DNA from: Cyanophora paradoxa
Lineage: Eukaryota; Glaucocystophyceae; Cyanophorales; Cyanophoraceae
DNA length: 64,000 bases
Reading direction: 5' to 3'
NCBI GenBank assembly: GCA_004431415.1
Contig: QPMI01000027.1
Location: 44,153-108,152 of the forward strand
The notes below the pieces were generated by a model that ran no database searches, was not told the DNA's origin, and saw nothing but the letters and a program-made list of their open reading frames with translations. The first letter of the stretch is position 1; each line of letters starts with the position of its first letter. This document shows, piece after piece, positions 41,244 to 52,400 of the stretch. The translations under genes and the position numbers were made by a program.

Positions 41244-43565
41244 GTCGACGTCGCCTCAACAAAGCCAACACATCGGATCGGATCGGTGGCTCTGCCTTGG
41301 CTCGCCAGGCTCGCCTGATCGATGCGTCTACCCCCCGATGTGGAGCGCCGACGAGTCCCAGGATCCCGATCCGTTCTTTGAGGCGGCCGATGATGCGGAG
41401 GTGCCAGCACCAGCGTTCGCACCCGCGGCACCGGAGCCCGGCGCTAGCGCGGACCCGAGCGACGTCGATGTCTCGCGGGACGACGTGCGTGCACTAGCGG
41501 CGCCTATGTTCGGCGCGCGATGATGGCGCTATATCTCGCAGATCATCGCCCGCATCGAGGCCCTGACAGAAGGCGTCGTTCGCGGCTTGCTTGGCGGTCA
41601 ACTCTTTGCGCTCAGAATCGTCCGCCGAGCGCGCGCGCGCGCACGATTGAGAGATTCCTTTCGCGGTGCCGTTGACCAATGCGCCAGCCTCTGCGGAACA
41701 GGGGAAACGTGCAGCTCCGGCAGGAGGGCGGATACCAACTGGGCCAGGCGGTGCGCGCGAGCTCTGGGCCCGAGTCGCCCTCTCCTCCTGTCCCTGACAC
41801 GCGCTGACGACGAGCGCGCAAAGACGAAGCTCGTCGAGTGCAGCCCGAGCAACGCCGCCCATTACGTGAAGTGTACGCGGTGTTTTCCCGAGCGCTTTCC
41901 AGGCGCCGGCTCGCACATGCATCGGAGTCGGATGCTTCGAATTCGACAGATTGGAAGGTCCTGGACGCGATTGTGCGGCTGCTCCGGAGCGGGAAGAAGG
42001 CTGCGCAGCGGGACCTGTGTGAGCTTTCCCAACCCGCTGCCCGTAGGATGAATTCGGATTGGACTGTGACCCCGCGCCCTGCCCAGACTACATGCTCGTC
42101 GACTCGTTCCGGAGCCAAACCGAGATCAACGAGATCGTCCAAGGTGCGCGCGCAGCTGCAGGCGTTTAAGGAGAATGTGGCACGGTGCGGTTCCCAACTT
42201 CCTGGCCGCCGGTGGAGACCTCGCGGCGATGCTGCGGTGCTCGCGGCACGCCCTCGGGATCGTCGCGAGCTCCCGCGGCTTCGTAGCCGGCCGCCTCCTC
42301 TGGCGGGCGCGCCGCACCACCGAGCTTCCCCTTCCCCCTTCCCCTCCACCCGCCTCGACGTTCCCCGCAGGACGACCCCGACTCTTCCTGGGTCGACTGC
42401 TCGCGCCTGGGTACCCCCTCTCCAGCGGCCGCCCCGGGCCTGGCATGTGAAGCCTCCACCCGCAGGCGCCACGGGCCGGGCCATCCCCGGCGACCTCGAC
42501 CTCATTCGCGGCGCCGAGTGCGATCCCAGTACCCCTGCCCGCAACGCGACGTACCCCCTAACCTTGAAAATTGCAGGCTCGACGTGCAGGACGCGCGGTG
42601 CCTCGTCGTCGTCGAGAAGGACGGCATTTTCCGTACCCCCGACCCCGCCGTCGCGCTCGCGTACCCCGCGCCCGCTTATTTACCGTACCCAGAGTGGCTG
42701 TCCGAAGAGCGCTTCTTCGAGAGCGTCCCCTGCATCCTCGTCACGGGCAAGGCGAGCCGTACCCCGTCCCTTCTCGGCATTCTCGCATACCCTTTTATCG
42801 CGGAACAGGGGTACCCCGACCTCGCCACGCGGTGCACTGGCCTGGGTCTAGTCCGCGCTCGCTGTGAGCCTCTTTCTGATCGGGACCGGCTTTGCCTTCG
42901 GGCAGCGCTCTCGTGCACCGGTGAGACTCTACGGACCCCCCGAACCTTGCAGTGCCACGCCCGTCCGACGCACCCCCCGCAGCCTCCACTCCGAGTTCGG
43001 ACTGCCCGTCCTCGGCCTGGCCGACTACAACCCGTGCGCGTACCCCCTTGAGCCTCAACTCTTCCCCATCTTTATCTGGACGTGCAGCCACGGCCTCCAG
43101 CTGTTGCTTACGTACAAGCTGGGAAGCGCCCGCATGGGCCACGAAGCCTTCCGCTTCGGCGCGTACCCCCGCCAGGCTCGTCTCCCTGCCCCTCAAGATC
43201 TGAGCTCTTGCGTGCAGTCGTTGACTTGAAGTGGGTGGGCCTTCGGGGGGACGACCTATGGGACCTGGGGCTGCCCCCGGAGTGCTCCCAGCCGCTCTCG
43301 GACAGGGACCGCCGCGCGGCGCGCCTGCTCCTCGCCACGCCCTTCGTGCAATCGAGCCCGGCGCACCGGGACGAGGTGGAGCGCATGCTCGAGGGCGGCA
43401 GAAAGGCGCGCCGGGCGGGGCCCGCAGCAAGCCCCAGCGGCCCCACTTTTTGAACAATTTCGTTCCGATTCGCAGGTGGAGCTGCAGGCGCTGCACTCGA
43501 AGGGGTACGGCTTCCTCGGGAACGAGTACCTCAAGCCCCGGATCCTCCACGGCGCGTACATCTAG
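41242..43565 (+). CDS. SPO11: SPO11 meiotic recombination nuclease (TopoVIA-like), intact copy
   Basis: Makes the DNA double-strand breaks that start meiotic recombination. The 5Y-CAP domain is read as IIARIEALTEGVVRGLLGG, then WKVLDAIVRLLRSGKKAAQR, then DL followed by Tyr-Tyr: the first Tyr codon is split by an intron (42018 | 42087) and the second, the expected catalytic one, is at 42089-42091, followed by MLVDSFRSQTEINEIV. ALGIVASSRGFVAG closes this part. The Toprim part follows: CLVVVEKDGIF (about 42598), LSEERFFESVPCILVTGK, GYPDLATR, LPVLGLADYNP (DYNP 43023-43034), LLLTYKLGSARMGHEAFRF, VVDLKWVGLRGDDLW, and the C-terminal GYGFLGNEYLKPRILHGAYI, stop 43563-43565. Introns include GC donors (42752, 43406) and several starting GTACCC. 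Start ATG chosen at 41242; one exon in the 41640-41960 stretch is unresolved. The presence of SPO11 suggests a sexual cycle. Confidence 0.9.
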
Positions 43566-43797
43566 GCCAGGCCAGCGTGGGCCATGTGTTCCAATTGCAA
43601 TTGCAAGTCCCGCCGCTCGCGGCCGGCCCCGATAGCCCCGCTTGCTGCCTGCCCGGGCGGCCAGCCGGCCCCCATGCAACCCATGCCCGACGCACGCGCC
43701 TCTCGGGGGTGACAAGCGAGGGGGTGATCGATTGAATCAGAAGCGGGCGGGGCGCCCACGTATGCCGAAGGTCGAGTCAGCGCGCCGCGGGGGCCGC

Positions 43798-45135
43798 CTA
43801 CAGCTTCTGGGCGGCCTCCTTGGCGAGCGCCTTCTTGCGCGCGTCCTCCGCGTGCTGGTGCTTGATGCCCATGACACCTGCGTGCCCGCGCACGGTGGTT
43901 CAGCGACCCGCGCGCCCCGCGAGCTCAGCTCCGGCTCCCATGCGCACCGCCGCCCCAGTGACGGCGCATCTCGTCGTAGCGCTCGTTGAAGTTGGCGCGG
44001 ACGGCCTCGAGGAGCTTGGTGAAGTCAGCCTTGTCCTGCGTGGCGCGCGAGCGAGTGAGCCGCAGTTTTGGGCGCAGCGGGGCGGGAGCGCGGCCAACCT
44101 CGTTCTTGATCTGGGTGAAGGCAACCGCGGTGGCGGTCTTCTTGTGCACCAGCTGGCCGAGGCGCGACTTGCCCTTGACAATCACGTAGGGGATGTCGAA
44201 CTTCTTGCAGAGGGCCGGGAGGAAGATCACGAGCTGCACATCGCGTGCATCGATCAGAGAGAGGTGCCGGAAAAGGAAATGGAACACTGGGCTGCGGAAT
44301 ACGCCTTGCTCGAAGCGGGGAGGGTCCCGGGCCGCGCACCTCGATCGGGTCGACATCGTGGGCGATGACGACGAGGGTGGCTTTCTTCTGCTCGATGAGG
44401 GTGGTGATGTGGTTGATGCCGTACTTCAGGACGATCGGCTTCTTGCTCTTGTCCTCAGCCTTGCCGGCCGCCTTGTCCTCGGCCGCCTTCTTCAGGCGCT
44501 CCTTCTTCGCCGCCTTGTCCTCAGGCTTGTACTTGGTGGCAAGCTTGAAGAGCTGGAGGGCTGCGGGGCGGGGGCTCGGTCAGCGGGGCGGCGGCGGGCG
44601 CGATCATCGCCCGGCGCGATGCGCGGGGAGGCGGCTGGATCGCCGCTGGCGGCGTGCCGCCTACGCTCTGAGCATGCTCCCCCACAAGCTAGCACGTGCT
44701 GGGTCTCCAGGACGAACCGAGGCTCTTGTCCGCGGTGCGGGTGAACTGGGCAATCGCCGGGGGCACCTTCAGGCGCTGCAGGAGCACCTTGCGCTGCCGC
44801 TGGAGGCGAATGTACTTGGGCCACTTCACGAAGCGGCTGACATCGCGCTTCGGCTGGATCTGGTTGCCGATGCCGTAGTTGCGGCTGCGCTTCTCGATAA
44901 GCGGGTTCTTGGACTCCGCCTCCGGCTTCTTGGTGCGCGCATCGTACGGCGCGGGCGCCGGCTTCTTGGACTTCGGCGCCTTCGGCTGCGAGGCGCCTCT
45001 ATGGTCAGCAGCGGAATCGCGAGCGTGCACAGCGCCCGCGCGCGCGGGACCCGCGCGGTACAGCTAGATCTAGGGATTGAAGCCCTAAGGCGCTCCCTCG
45101 GGCCCCCAGCGCGCTCCAGCGCCAGCACACACCAT
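43798..45135 (-). CDS. RPL7A: Large-subunit ribosomal protein eL8 (L7a)
   Basis: A structural protein of the 60S ribosomal subunit. Minus-strand exons read [40 protein letters not shown] and [20 protein letters not shown] (about 44700-45000), [20 protein letters not shown] and [20 protein letters not shown] with [14 protein letters not shown] (44345-44560), [20 protein letters not shown] and [20 protein letters not shown] (44105-44235), then [20 protein letters not shown] with RRHWGG, and a last exon ending [20 protein letters not shown], stop at 43798-43800. These follow the known eL8 order, including the L7Ae RNA-binding core. The start codon is best placed at 45133-45135, followed at once by an intron (ATG|GTGTGTGCT), common in ribosomal protein genes. 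It is convergent with SPO11. Confidence 0.92.
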
Positions 45136-45412
45136 TTTTGATCCCCCTCTGCACTAACTCTTTCACGTAGCCCGGTCCGGGGGGGGGGCAATCCAGAGGC
45201 GATGCCTTTCGCGATGCCTCGAGGCGATGCCTTCTCCTCGAGCTCTCTCCTCTCGCGAGGCGATGCCTTTTCCTCGAGCTCTCTTCATTCGAGGCGATGC
45301 GGGACAGGCGCGCCGTCGCACGGGCCCTTTGGCACGACCCGGAGGCCCTGCAGCGCGATGGGTGGTGCGCGTGCGCGCGCGCGCGCGCAGCGCGGAGAAG
45401 TGTGCATGACGC

Positions 45413-46409
45413 ATGCGCAGCGCCGAGCTCAGGGTGATGGGTCATGTGCTGGCGTTCCTGTCCGCCTTCCTCGCCACGCTGCCGGTGTCGTTCTTCGCGA
45501 CTCATGATCAGCCGGCGCTCACGTTTCTCTTCGTCTTCTTCGACTGCACGGTCGACCGGCGGCCGTACCACGTCCCCGACTTCCCTCGGCCGGACATCTT
45601 GATCGTCTGGTTCGACCGTGTCGTTGTGGTCGAGGTCGACGAGTTGCAGCACGGGATCTGGAACGGCTTCGCCCACCTGGGGAGCTACCTGTTTGCAAAG
45701 GAGGAGGCAAGGGAGCGCCTCGCCCGAGTTGTATTCGCGCATCTCACCCGCCCGGACCTGCAACACCAGCATCCCGCATCTCCTACACGCCCTGCGGAAC
45801 GCCCTGACGACCCGCATCGACCACGTAAGACGACGTAAGAGAGACCCTGCGCATGCGAAACGCCCTGACAACGACCAGGTCCCGCGGCGCTTCGAGCTGG
45901 GCTACAACGATATGGAGCGCTTCCCTCCTGGTCTGGAGTTCATCGACTACGAGCGCCTGAAGCGTCTGAGGGAAAAGTTCGAGCGCGGGCCGGCTGAGCT
46001 GCAACGGGAGCTGGAGGATCAGCTGGCGAGTCAGGCAGCGGCGGCGGCGGCGGCGGAGCGCGAGCGGGCAGCGGCGGCGGCGGAGCGCGAGCGGGCGGCG
46101 GCGGCGGAGCGCGAGCGCGAGTGGGCGGCGGCGCGGGCGGCGGTGGCGGAGCGCGCGCGCGAGCGCGAGCGCGAGTGGGCGGCGGCGCGGGCGGCGGCGG
46201 CGGAGCGCGAGCGGGCGGCGGCGGCGGAGCGCGCGCGCGAGCGCGAGCGGGCGGCGGCGGCGGAGCGCGAGCGGGCGGCCGCGCGGGCGGCCGCCGGGCG
46301 GCCAGGGGTGATGCGCCGGGTCCCGGACTTCCATCGGGGCTCGCTTAGTTACGGGAGACCCGTCCCCCCTGGAACTGATCTTGCGCTCAGCCGTAGACAC
46401 ATGCGGTAG
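45413..46409 (+). CDS. Nuclease-like protein with long Ala/Glu/Arg coiled-coil tail
   Basis: The N-terminal part reads FFDCTVDRRPYHVPDFPRPD followed by ILIVWFDRVVVVEVDELQHG and NGFAHLGSYLFAKEEARERL (45535-45725). The PD ... VVVEVDE-x-QH pattern resembles small restriction/homing-endonuclease-fold nucleases seen in large DNA viruses and algal genomes; this is pattern-based inference. The frame changes near 45745-45780, then continues as HLLHALRNALTTRIDHV, FELGYNDMERFPPGLEFIDY and ERLKRLREKF, ending in repeated AERERAAA units (46010-46300) that should form a long charged helix. The shift could be a short intron or a base-calling error. Upstream, 45220-45300 has three GAGGCGATGCCTT-type repeats. 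The start is uncertain; ATGs at 45413 and 45437 are both possible. It is divergent from eL8, with about 280 bases between them. Confidence 0.5.
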
Positions 46410-46450
46410 ACCTAGAAATGCACACCTGCGGTAGACCTAGAAATGCACAC
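46403..46450. repeat. Two perfect 24-bp tandem units
   Basis: GCGGTAGACCTAGAAATGCA followed by CACC/CACT occurs twice back to back at the stop codon of the nuclease-like gene. Confidence 0.8.
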
Positions 46451-47560
46451 TCCAAGCCCGGTTCCCAACTTTGCCAAGCCAGGCCGCCAGCTTCGGACCG
46501 GAGCGGCTAGAGCATTCGAGCTTGAGCACCCCGCCAGCGAGAAGCGATGCCGGATACCGTTCAGGAGATCCTCGTGCGCCCCCGAGCCGGCCCCGGAACC
46601 TCCGGGCCCGCGAGGCGCTCGCCCCCGCTAGCTACCAGCCCCGGAGCACGCTCTGCCCCGCGCCTGACGCCGGGCGGGTCGGGGCGCCCCCGCGCCGTTG
46701 CGCAGCAAGAGTACGAAACCGAGGGGCAGCCGAGGACCCTCAACCACTACACGGTTCGTCTCTCAGCATATTCATTTCTCTTTCCCTCTTAACGAGTCAC
46801 CCTGCATGCAGCCGAAGGAGGCCGTGCGGCCCAGAAATGCGGTTTTGCAATTGTAGTTTCCGAGGGTGAGAACCACTCGCAGGTCCGGAACGCTCAGCTT
46901 GCCTTCATCAAGGGCGCAGTGAACCTCGATGCCGTGCACGTACGCTCCGAGGCTCGCTGCATCGAGCGGTCCGTGCGTGCAGCTGACGTGCCCTCGCGCG
47001 CGTCCCCACGTCCGCAGCACCTGAGCGCACTTCACTCCACCCACTTCGCCGAAACGCCCGAAATTGAGGCTCGCATATCCCTCGTCTCCGCCCCCAGCCC
47101 TTGAAAATCCGCCGAGGCCCGAGCGCAGCTGGCTGGGTCGCTCTTCGTGGAGGGGCCGAGTGAGGGTGCCCTCTGCGCCGCCGACCTGTCTGGGGACTTG
47201 CCTTGTGCGGAGGAGGCTTCACTTGAAGCCGACTTCGAATCAATGTGGGTATAGGATAGGGGGCCCGGCCCCTCGCTCCCCGGCCCCGTCCACCGGTCCC
47301 CCCGTCTATTCTCTTTTTTTCAAAAAGCCCAGCCGCCGGGCCCGGGCCCTGGCAGATTGAGGCAATGACCGTTTCGAGCGAAATACACACTCCGTCCGTC
47401 TACTCTGACACCGGGGAGCTCTGCTCCGTACCTGACACCGGGCGGGGCGCCGCGGTTGCGCAAGCTGGATCCGAAATCTCTAAGGCGAATTTGAAGCTTT
47501 TCTCGAATTGTCGAAAATCAGGCCAGGCGGCTGCAGCTGCTCGAGAACAAATAAAATGCG
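46451..47560. other. Spacer with unassigned open frames
   Basis: Overlapping ORFs of 60-160 codons occur on both strands. The minus-strand frame at 46772-47130 (phrases SLNFGRFGEVGGVKCAQVL and GIEVHCALDEGKLSVPDL) looks the most protein-like but matches nothing I know and has no clear splice partners. No gene is asserted. Confidence 0.45.
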
Positions 47561-50500
47561 CTACGAGGCCGGCTGGGAGGTAGGGGCTGCGGGCCCAGGG
47601 TTGGACGCGGGGGCGGGCGGCCGGGACTGGAGCGCTAGCCGGGCCTGCGCGAGGGCGCATATCTTCTGGTAGCTGTGCGCCACTTGCTGCACCAGGTTCT
47701 GCGATCCCTTGAGTCTCGAGGCGCGGGGTATGGAGGAAGGGCTCCGAGTTACCACGTGCTCCAGGAATAGCGACATCTCCGGGGGGGATACGGGGATCTC
47801 CGCGGCGGGCGCGGTCTCCAGTATTCCCCGGAGGACATCAGCCGTGTTGTAACGGAAGAACTCCTGCACGGAGGAGGTGAGGCAGGGATGCGTGGGTTCG
47901 GGAGGGGGGTACGCGCACCTGGAGGTCGACGCGGTCCTCGACAATGAGGGCCTCCTGGGGGGGCAGCTCGGGGGCCGGGGGGGGCGGCGAGGGGGCCTCC
48001 GGGGGCGGCGAGGGCTGGCGGCCACGGAGGCGCGGCGCCGGGGGCGCGACACGGACTCCCGGCGGGTCCGCTGGGGCGTGCGTGACTCCGAGCGCCGGCG
48101 GGCGAAGCGGCGGGCGCCGGCGGGGCGGGCCGGGGCCGGAGCCGGGAGTTGCGCCTCGGCGGGGGCCTCCGCGGACCCGTCTGAGCTGCGCGCCCCCGCC
48201 TCCTCGCCCTCCTCGTCCGCCTCGGCCGCCGGGCGCCGCCCCGAGGCCGCCGACGCCGGCCGCCGCCGCTGCGGCTCCGCAGGCGACCGGGCGGCTCGGC
48301 GCGCCTCGCGGGCGCCGTGCGCGGCCGCTCGGCATCCTCCTCGGGCTCGGCCGCGGCCTCGCTCGCGAAGGAGGCCTCCGCTCGCCCCGGCGGCCGGCGC
48401 CACGCCTTGGGACGCGGCCAGAGGCGCCTCTCGAGCGCGCGCGCCGCCTCCTCCCGCTCCCGCGCCGCCGCAGCCCGCAGCACCTGCGTCCTCGTGATCC
48501 GCTGCGCGCTCTCCACAGCCCCCGCCTGCCGCCTGGAGCTCGCCCCGCCCTCCTCCCCTCCCGCGTAGGGTACAGCCGCTGCCAGAAGGGTTCTCGCGGG
48601 GCGGCGGGCGCGGGCGAGGCGCGCGGCGGCTGCGCCTCGGGAGCTGGCGCGGCGGCCTGGGGCGGGGGCGGGGCGGAGGGGACGATGCGGAGGCCTTCGG
48701 CGGCTTCGGAGAGGACGCGGGCGTCCTGCGAGGCAGCGGAGGCGCGCGGGTCGAGGAGCGTCTGCGGCCCGCCGCCGCCCCCGCCGCCCCGCTCCGCCGC
48801 CGCCGCCCGCTCGGCGCCCCAGGCCCGCGAGCCCCTCGGGGCCCCTCCAGCTCGTACGGCGGCGCCCACGCCTCGCGCGGGGGCGTCGGGCGCCGCCCCC
48901 GCGCCGGCGAGGCGGGCGCGGCGCTGCCGGCCGCCGGGGAGGGGGAGACGATCACCACGGGCTCGCCCTCCACTTGCGCTCCCTCCAGCTCCAGCTCGGC
49001 GGGTACGGGAGGAGGCTGCGGAGCGGCGGCCGCCGGAGAGGGCGCCGGGCGGGGGAAGGAGCGGGCGGGGGTGTGCGGGTGCGGGGTTGGGGTAGCGGGG
49101 ACGGAGCGCGGGCCGGGGCGGGAGCGGGAAGGGGTCGGGGAGACGGAGGGGGAGCGGAGGGAGCCGCGGCTGTCTGTGGCCCACGAGGTGCGCTGCGGCG
49201 AGCGGACCGAAAGGCCGCGCCCGCCCCGCCGCGTGGGCGGCCGCTGCGAGGGCGAGGGCGGCCCACGCTCGGGAGACGGCGAGGACGGTTGGTCTGCCCG
49301 CGCGTGAGACGATGCGGCCTGCAGGGTAGAAGGAGGGGTACCGGCGACGTGGCCGAAGAGGGCATCGCCCACGGGCTGAACCTCGCACTCATCGTCTTCG
49401 ACGTCTGTACCCCCGTGAGGCGGGGTACGGGTGGCGAGGAGGGGGTACGGCGCACGGGGCTGCTCGAAGAAGAGGTTGTCCGGCCGAGGGGGCTGCCCCG
49501 GCGCCCCGCGGGGCGGCCGACGCTGCCCCTCCAGGGCCCGCCGCAGCTCCGGAAGCAGCGCGGAGACCGGCGGGATGGGCCGCGGGCCCGCCGGCGCCGG
49601 GCGCGGCTCCCGCTTCGGGCTGGCTGACTTGGCCGCCGGGCCGACGCCGGCGCTGGCCGGGCCGGCGGAGCGCGCCGCTTGTCCCTCGTAGTATAGCGCG
49701 GGAGGGCGCCGATCCCCGCCCTCCGGGGCCTCCGCGTCGGGCTTCACGGCCGGCCCGGCGGCGGCGGGGGCCGGCGCCTCGTCCGGGGGCAGGAGGTGAT
49801 GGGGTATGGGCTCGCGGCACACCAGCCGCGTGGACAGGTGCACGGCGCCCGTCTCGTTGCCCTGGCGGGACTTGGCGAGTGAGCGCGACGGGGCGCGGGG
49901 CGATCGATTCTTAATTCGATCGCACCACGAGGTCATGGAGGCGGAAGACGCCGGTCCGGAAGCCGGCGAGCCCCGGCAGCGGCCCGCGCAGCGATTCGAC
50001 CTGCGCGGCGGCGGCGCCGTGCGTTTGACGAGGGGGGGCAGCGGCGGGCGGCGCGGCGAGACGGGTGGCAGCGCACGTCGCGCGCAAAGGGGCCGAGGTC
50101 GACGACGGCCGAGCCGAGGAGGACCGCCTTGTTCTCGGTGCCGCCCGAAGACGCGAGGTCGACGAGCGAGACGAGGAGCGGGCACGCCCGCAGCGCCTTC
50201 GCGAGGTTCTCGGCGCTCAGGCGGAACGCGGCGGACTTGCCCCGCCGCATAACCCAGATCCCCGCATTCCTTAGAGGCCGCAGGACGTTCCCGTCGTCCT
50301 GCACGTTCTCCGACTGGTCGGCCGGCTGCGGCGCATCGCCCTTCAGGACGATCGCCGGAAAGTTGAGGAAGCGGAACATCAGCGCCGGGTGTGCAGAAGA
50401 ATTGGCGTTCTTGCTGATGAGCTCCTCCACGAACACCTCGAAGTTGTAGAGGCGCTCGATCTGAATCAGCATCTCGCGAACTGTCTGCTTTGCCGGTGCT

Positions 50501-50634
50501 GCAGACGAGCTAGCTATAGCTGAAGAGACCGCAGGCGATGCAGCCGGCTGGAGCGCGTGCACCGAGCGCTGCGGTGTACGCGCGCCGATGTCGGCCGCAC
50601 CTGCGAGCGTCGAACCGGCCGCGGCTCCATCCAT
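47561..50634 (-). CDS. MAP10-like protein: N-terminal C2-type domain and long disordered region
   Basis: The N-terminus reads VREMLIQIERLYNFEVFVEE, ALMFRFLNFPAIVLKGD, GKSAAFRLSAENLAKALRAC, PLLVSLVDLASSGG and LLGSAVVDLGPFARD. An intron (donor GTGCGC at about 50075) leads to VESLRGPLPGLAGFRTGVF, and another to SRQGNETGAVHLSTRLVC. This order of strands resembles the N-terminal C2-like domain of microtubule-associated protein 10 and related ciliary or centrosomal C2 proteins; that is inference from pattern. The middle 600 or so residues are Pro/Ser/Arg/Ala-rich and probably disordered, with a charged helical patch (RITRTQVLRAAAAREREEAA). The C-terminus (EALIVEDRVDLQ, intron, EFFRYNTADVLRGILE; NLVQQVAHSYQKICALAQA) looks folded again; stop 47561-47563. 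The long opposite-strand frames are shadows of its GC-rich codons. Confidence 0.62.
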
Positions 50635-51969
50635 CGCCCCCAGGCCCGCTGCAGCTGCCGCTTCGAACCTTCAACTCCCCCGGACTTCCCCGGTCTTCCC
50701 CGGACTTCCCGCCAGCAGGGGGTACAGTCGTCTTCGCGCGCGGCCCCGGCTAGCTAGCGCTATAGCATTTGATCTAACACGGCGAATTCGAATATATATA
50801 TACTTGAAACTAGCGCTACGAGCGCTATATTATCAGGGACACTAGAGCGCATTCTGGTCCAAAATTAATACAGCAATTGGGTTGGGAATTATGTGTTGTG
50901 TGATGGCGCAGCGAGGGGGGCAGCGGGCTAGGCGACAGATAGCAGTAATGGAGGTTGCATGCTACTGAACACGATACATTAGGCGGCGTCTAGCCCCGTC
51001 ACCATCGGTTTTCGACCACTGCGGGCGCGGGATTCGCGGCGCGGGATCGGCAAGACAGCTACACGAGTGCTAGGGAATCGGCGCGCATAGGTCCTTTTTG
51101 CTAGCGGATCCCCGCTGCGCGCCCGCGCGCCAAGGTCCCGCGCGCCCGCTTGCGGAGGGGGGGACAGCGATTCCGTCATGCAGTCCGCGCTGCTAGCGCT
51201 CTGGTCGCGTTATGCATGCGCGGTACAGCGCAACGATTGCGCTGTGTACCGCTTCGGGTCCTCCGCGCTGCCGCCGCCGCGCCAGCGCCGGTTTTGGGGC
51301 TGCCCAAAACCGGGGGGACAGCGTTACGAGGCACCAGCTCCAGCCACACATCGCCCGGTGTGCGAAACGCTCGAGCGCGTCGCACTCCCCAGGCGCCGCC
51401 GCTATATCTGGCGCCTCCATCTGGCCCCGCTCGCCGCCGCAGTACACGCCGCACATCGCGGCACATGTACAGCTACTGCTATAGGTCCGTGGCTCACTTT
51501 GCATCGTGCTCGGTTCGCTCACCGCGGGCGATCCGGCGCGGCGCATCTGGCGGTTCGTCGCCCTCGCGCCGCCGCCGCATGTCAACGCGATCCCGTGCGC
51601 GCTCCATCACGAGCCGAAAAGCCGGCGCCGAGGTCTGCACACGCCCGCGCCGCCCCTGCGCCGAGCGCCGACCGCGGCCTGCCCGCGCTCATTTGCGCAG
51701 GGCGATCTCCGTTACCGCGCGTGCTCTGGGGCACCTCGCCGTCGACGCATGGGACTCAATGGCTGCTGGCGTCTTGCGCAGTCAGAGCCAGGATCGCCGA
51801 CGAGCTGCAGCATGCCGCCTCCATGCCCTGCGCGCGCGCGCTTCGCCACAACCACGTATCCGCGGTGCGCGGGCCAGCCGCCTTTGCCCGCTCTTTGATA
51901 TTCAATCGGAGGGTCTTTTTGAGCGTGGCGTCAGCCACGCTGGACGCCGCTCGCGCAGGGATCCCGCCC

Positions 51970-52400
51970 CCGCCGCCCCGCCAACCACGTACCCCGGTAC
52001 GAGGCCCGGCCGCGCCCCCGGCCCTGGCTCTGCCGGGCGGGGCCTTAGTGCCGCGCCCGGTGGGCCGCCGAATCGCTTGGGAGGCGGCGCTGAACGCTGC
52101 TCCCGCAGGCCCCCGCCCCACACCCCGGCTCTCCGTCGCCCCGCCAACCACGTACCCGGTACGAGGCCCGGCCCGCGCCCCCGGCCCTGGCTCTGCCGGG
52201 CGGGGCTCTAGTGCCGCGCCCGGAGGGCCGCCGAATCGCTTGGGAGGCGGCGCTGAACGCTGCTCCCGCAGGGACCCCGCCCCCCGCCTCCCCGCCCCCC
52301 CGCCAACCACGGCCCCCTGGAGGGCTGCCGAATCGCTTGGGAGGCGGCGCTGAACGCGGTTTCCGCAGGGACCCCGCCCCCCGCCCTGGTTTGGGCGCCC
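51970..52400. repeat. ~155-bp minisatellite, left arm (3 units)
   Basis: The unit, containing CGAATCGCTTGGGAGGCGGC and CCAACCACGTACC, occurs about three times (anchors near 52064, 52225 and 52328). Confidence 0.85.

Larger units (their letters stand above)
34925..42559. repeat. 3.8-kb tandem duplication (units 34925-38752 and 38753-42559)
   Basis: The sequence starting CAACGTCGCCCGCCGTCTGG at 34925 restarts at 38753. The units carry the 5' half of the minus-strand gene and the 5' half of SPO11. The right unit is 21 bases shorter. Every difference I found is a missing base in a G or C run: the poly-G (28 to 23) and about fifteen runs of 3-6 G/C between 39470 and 40560. From 40560 to 42559 I see no difference. 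Confidence 0.93.

Noticed and set aside
46772-47044. 90-codon minus-strand frame as a gene
   Set aside because: Protein-like in parts, but with no family match and no consistent splice partners.
51150-52353. Frames of 350-470 codons in the fold-back arms
   Set aside because: Several frames are open at once, no family is recognisable, and both arms show the same frames because they are copies. Treated as non-coding repeat.
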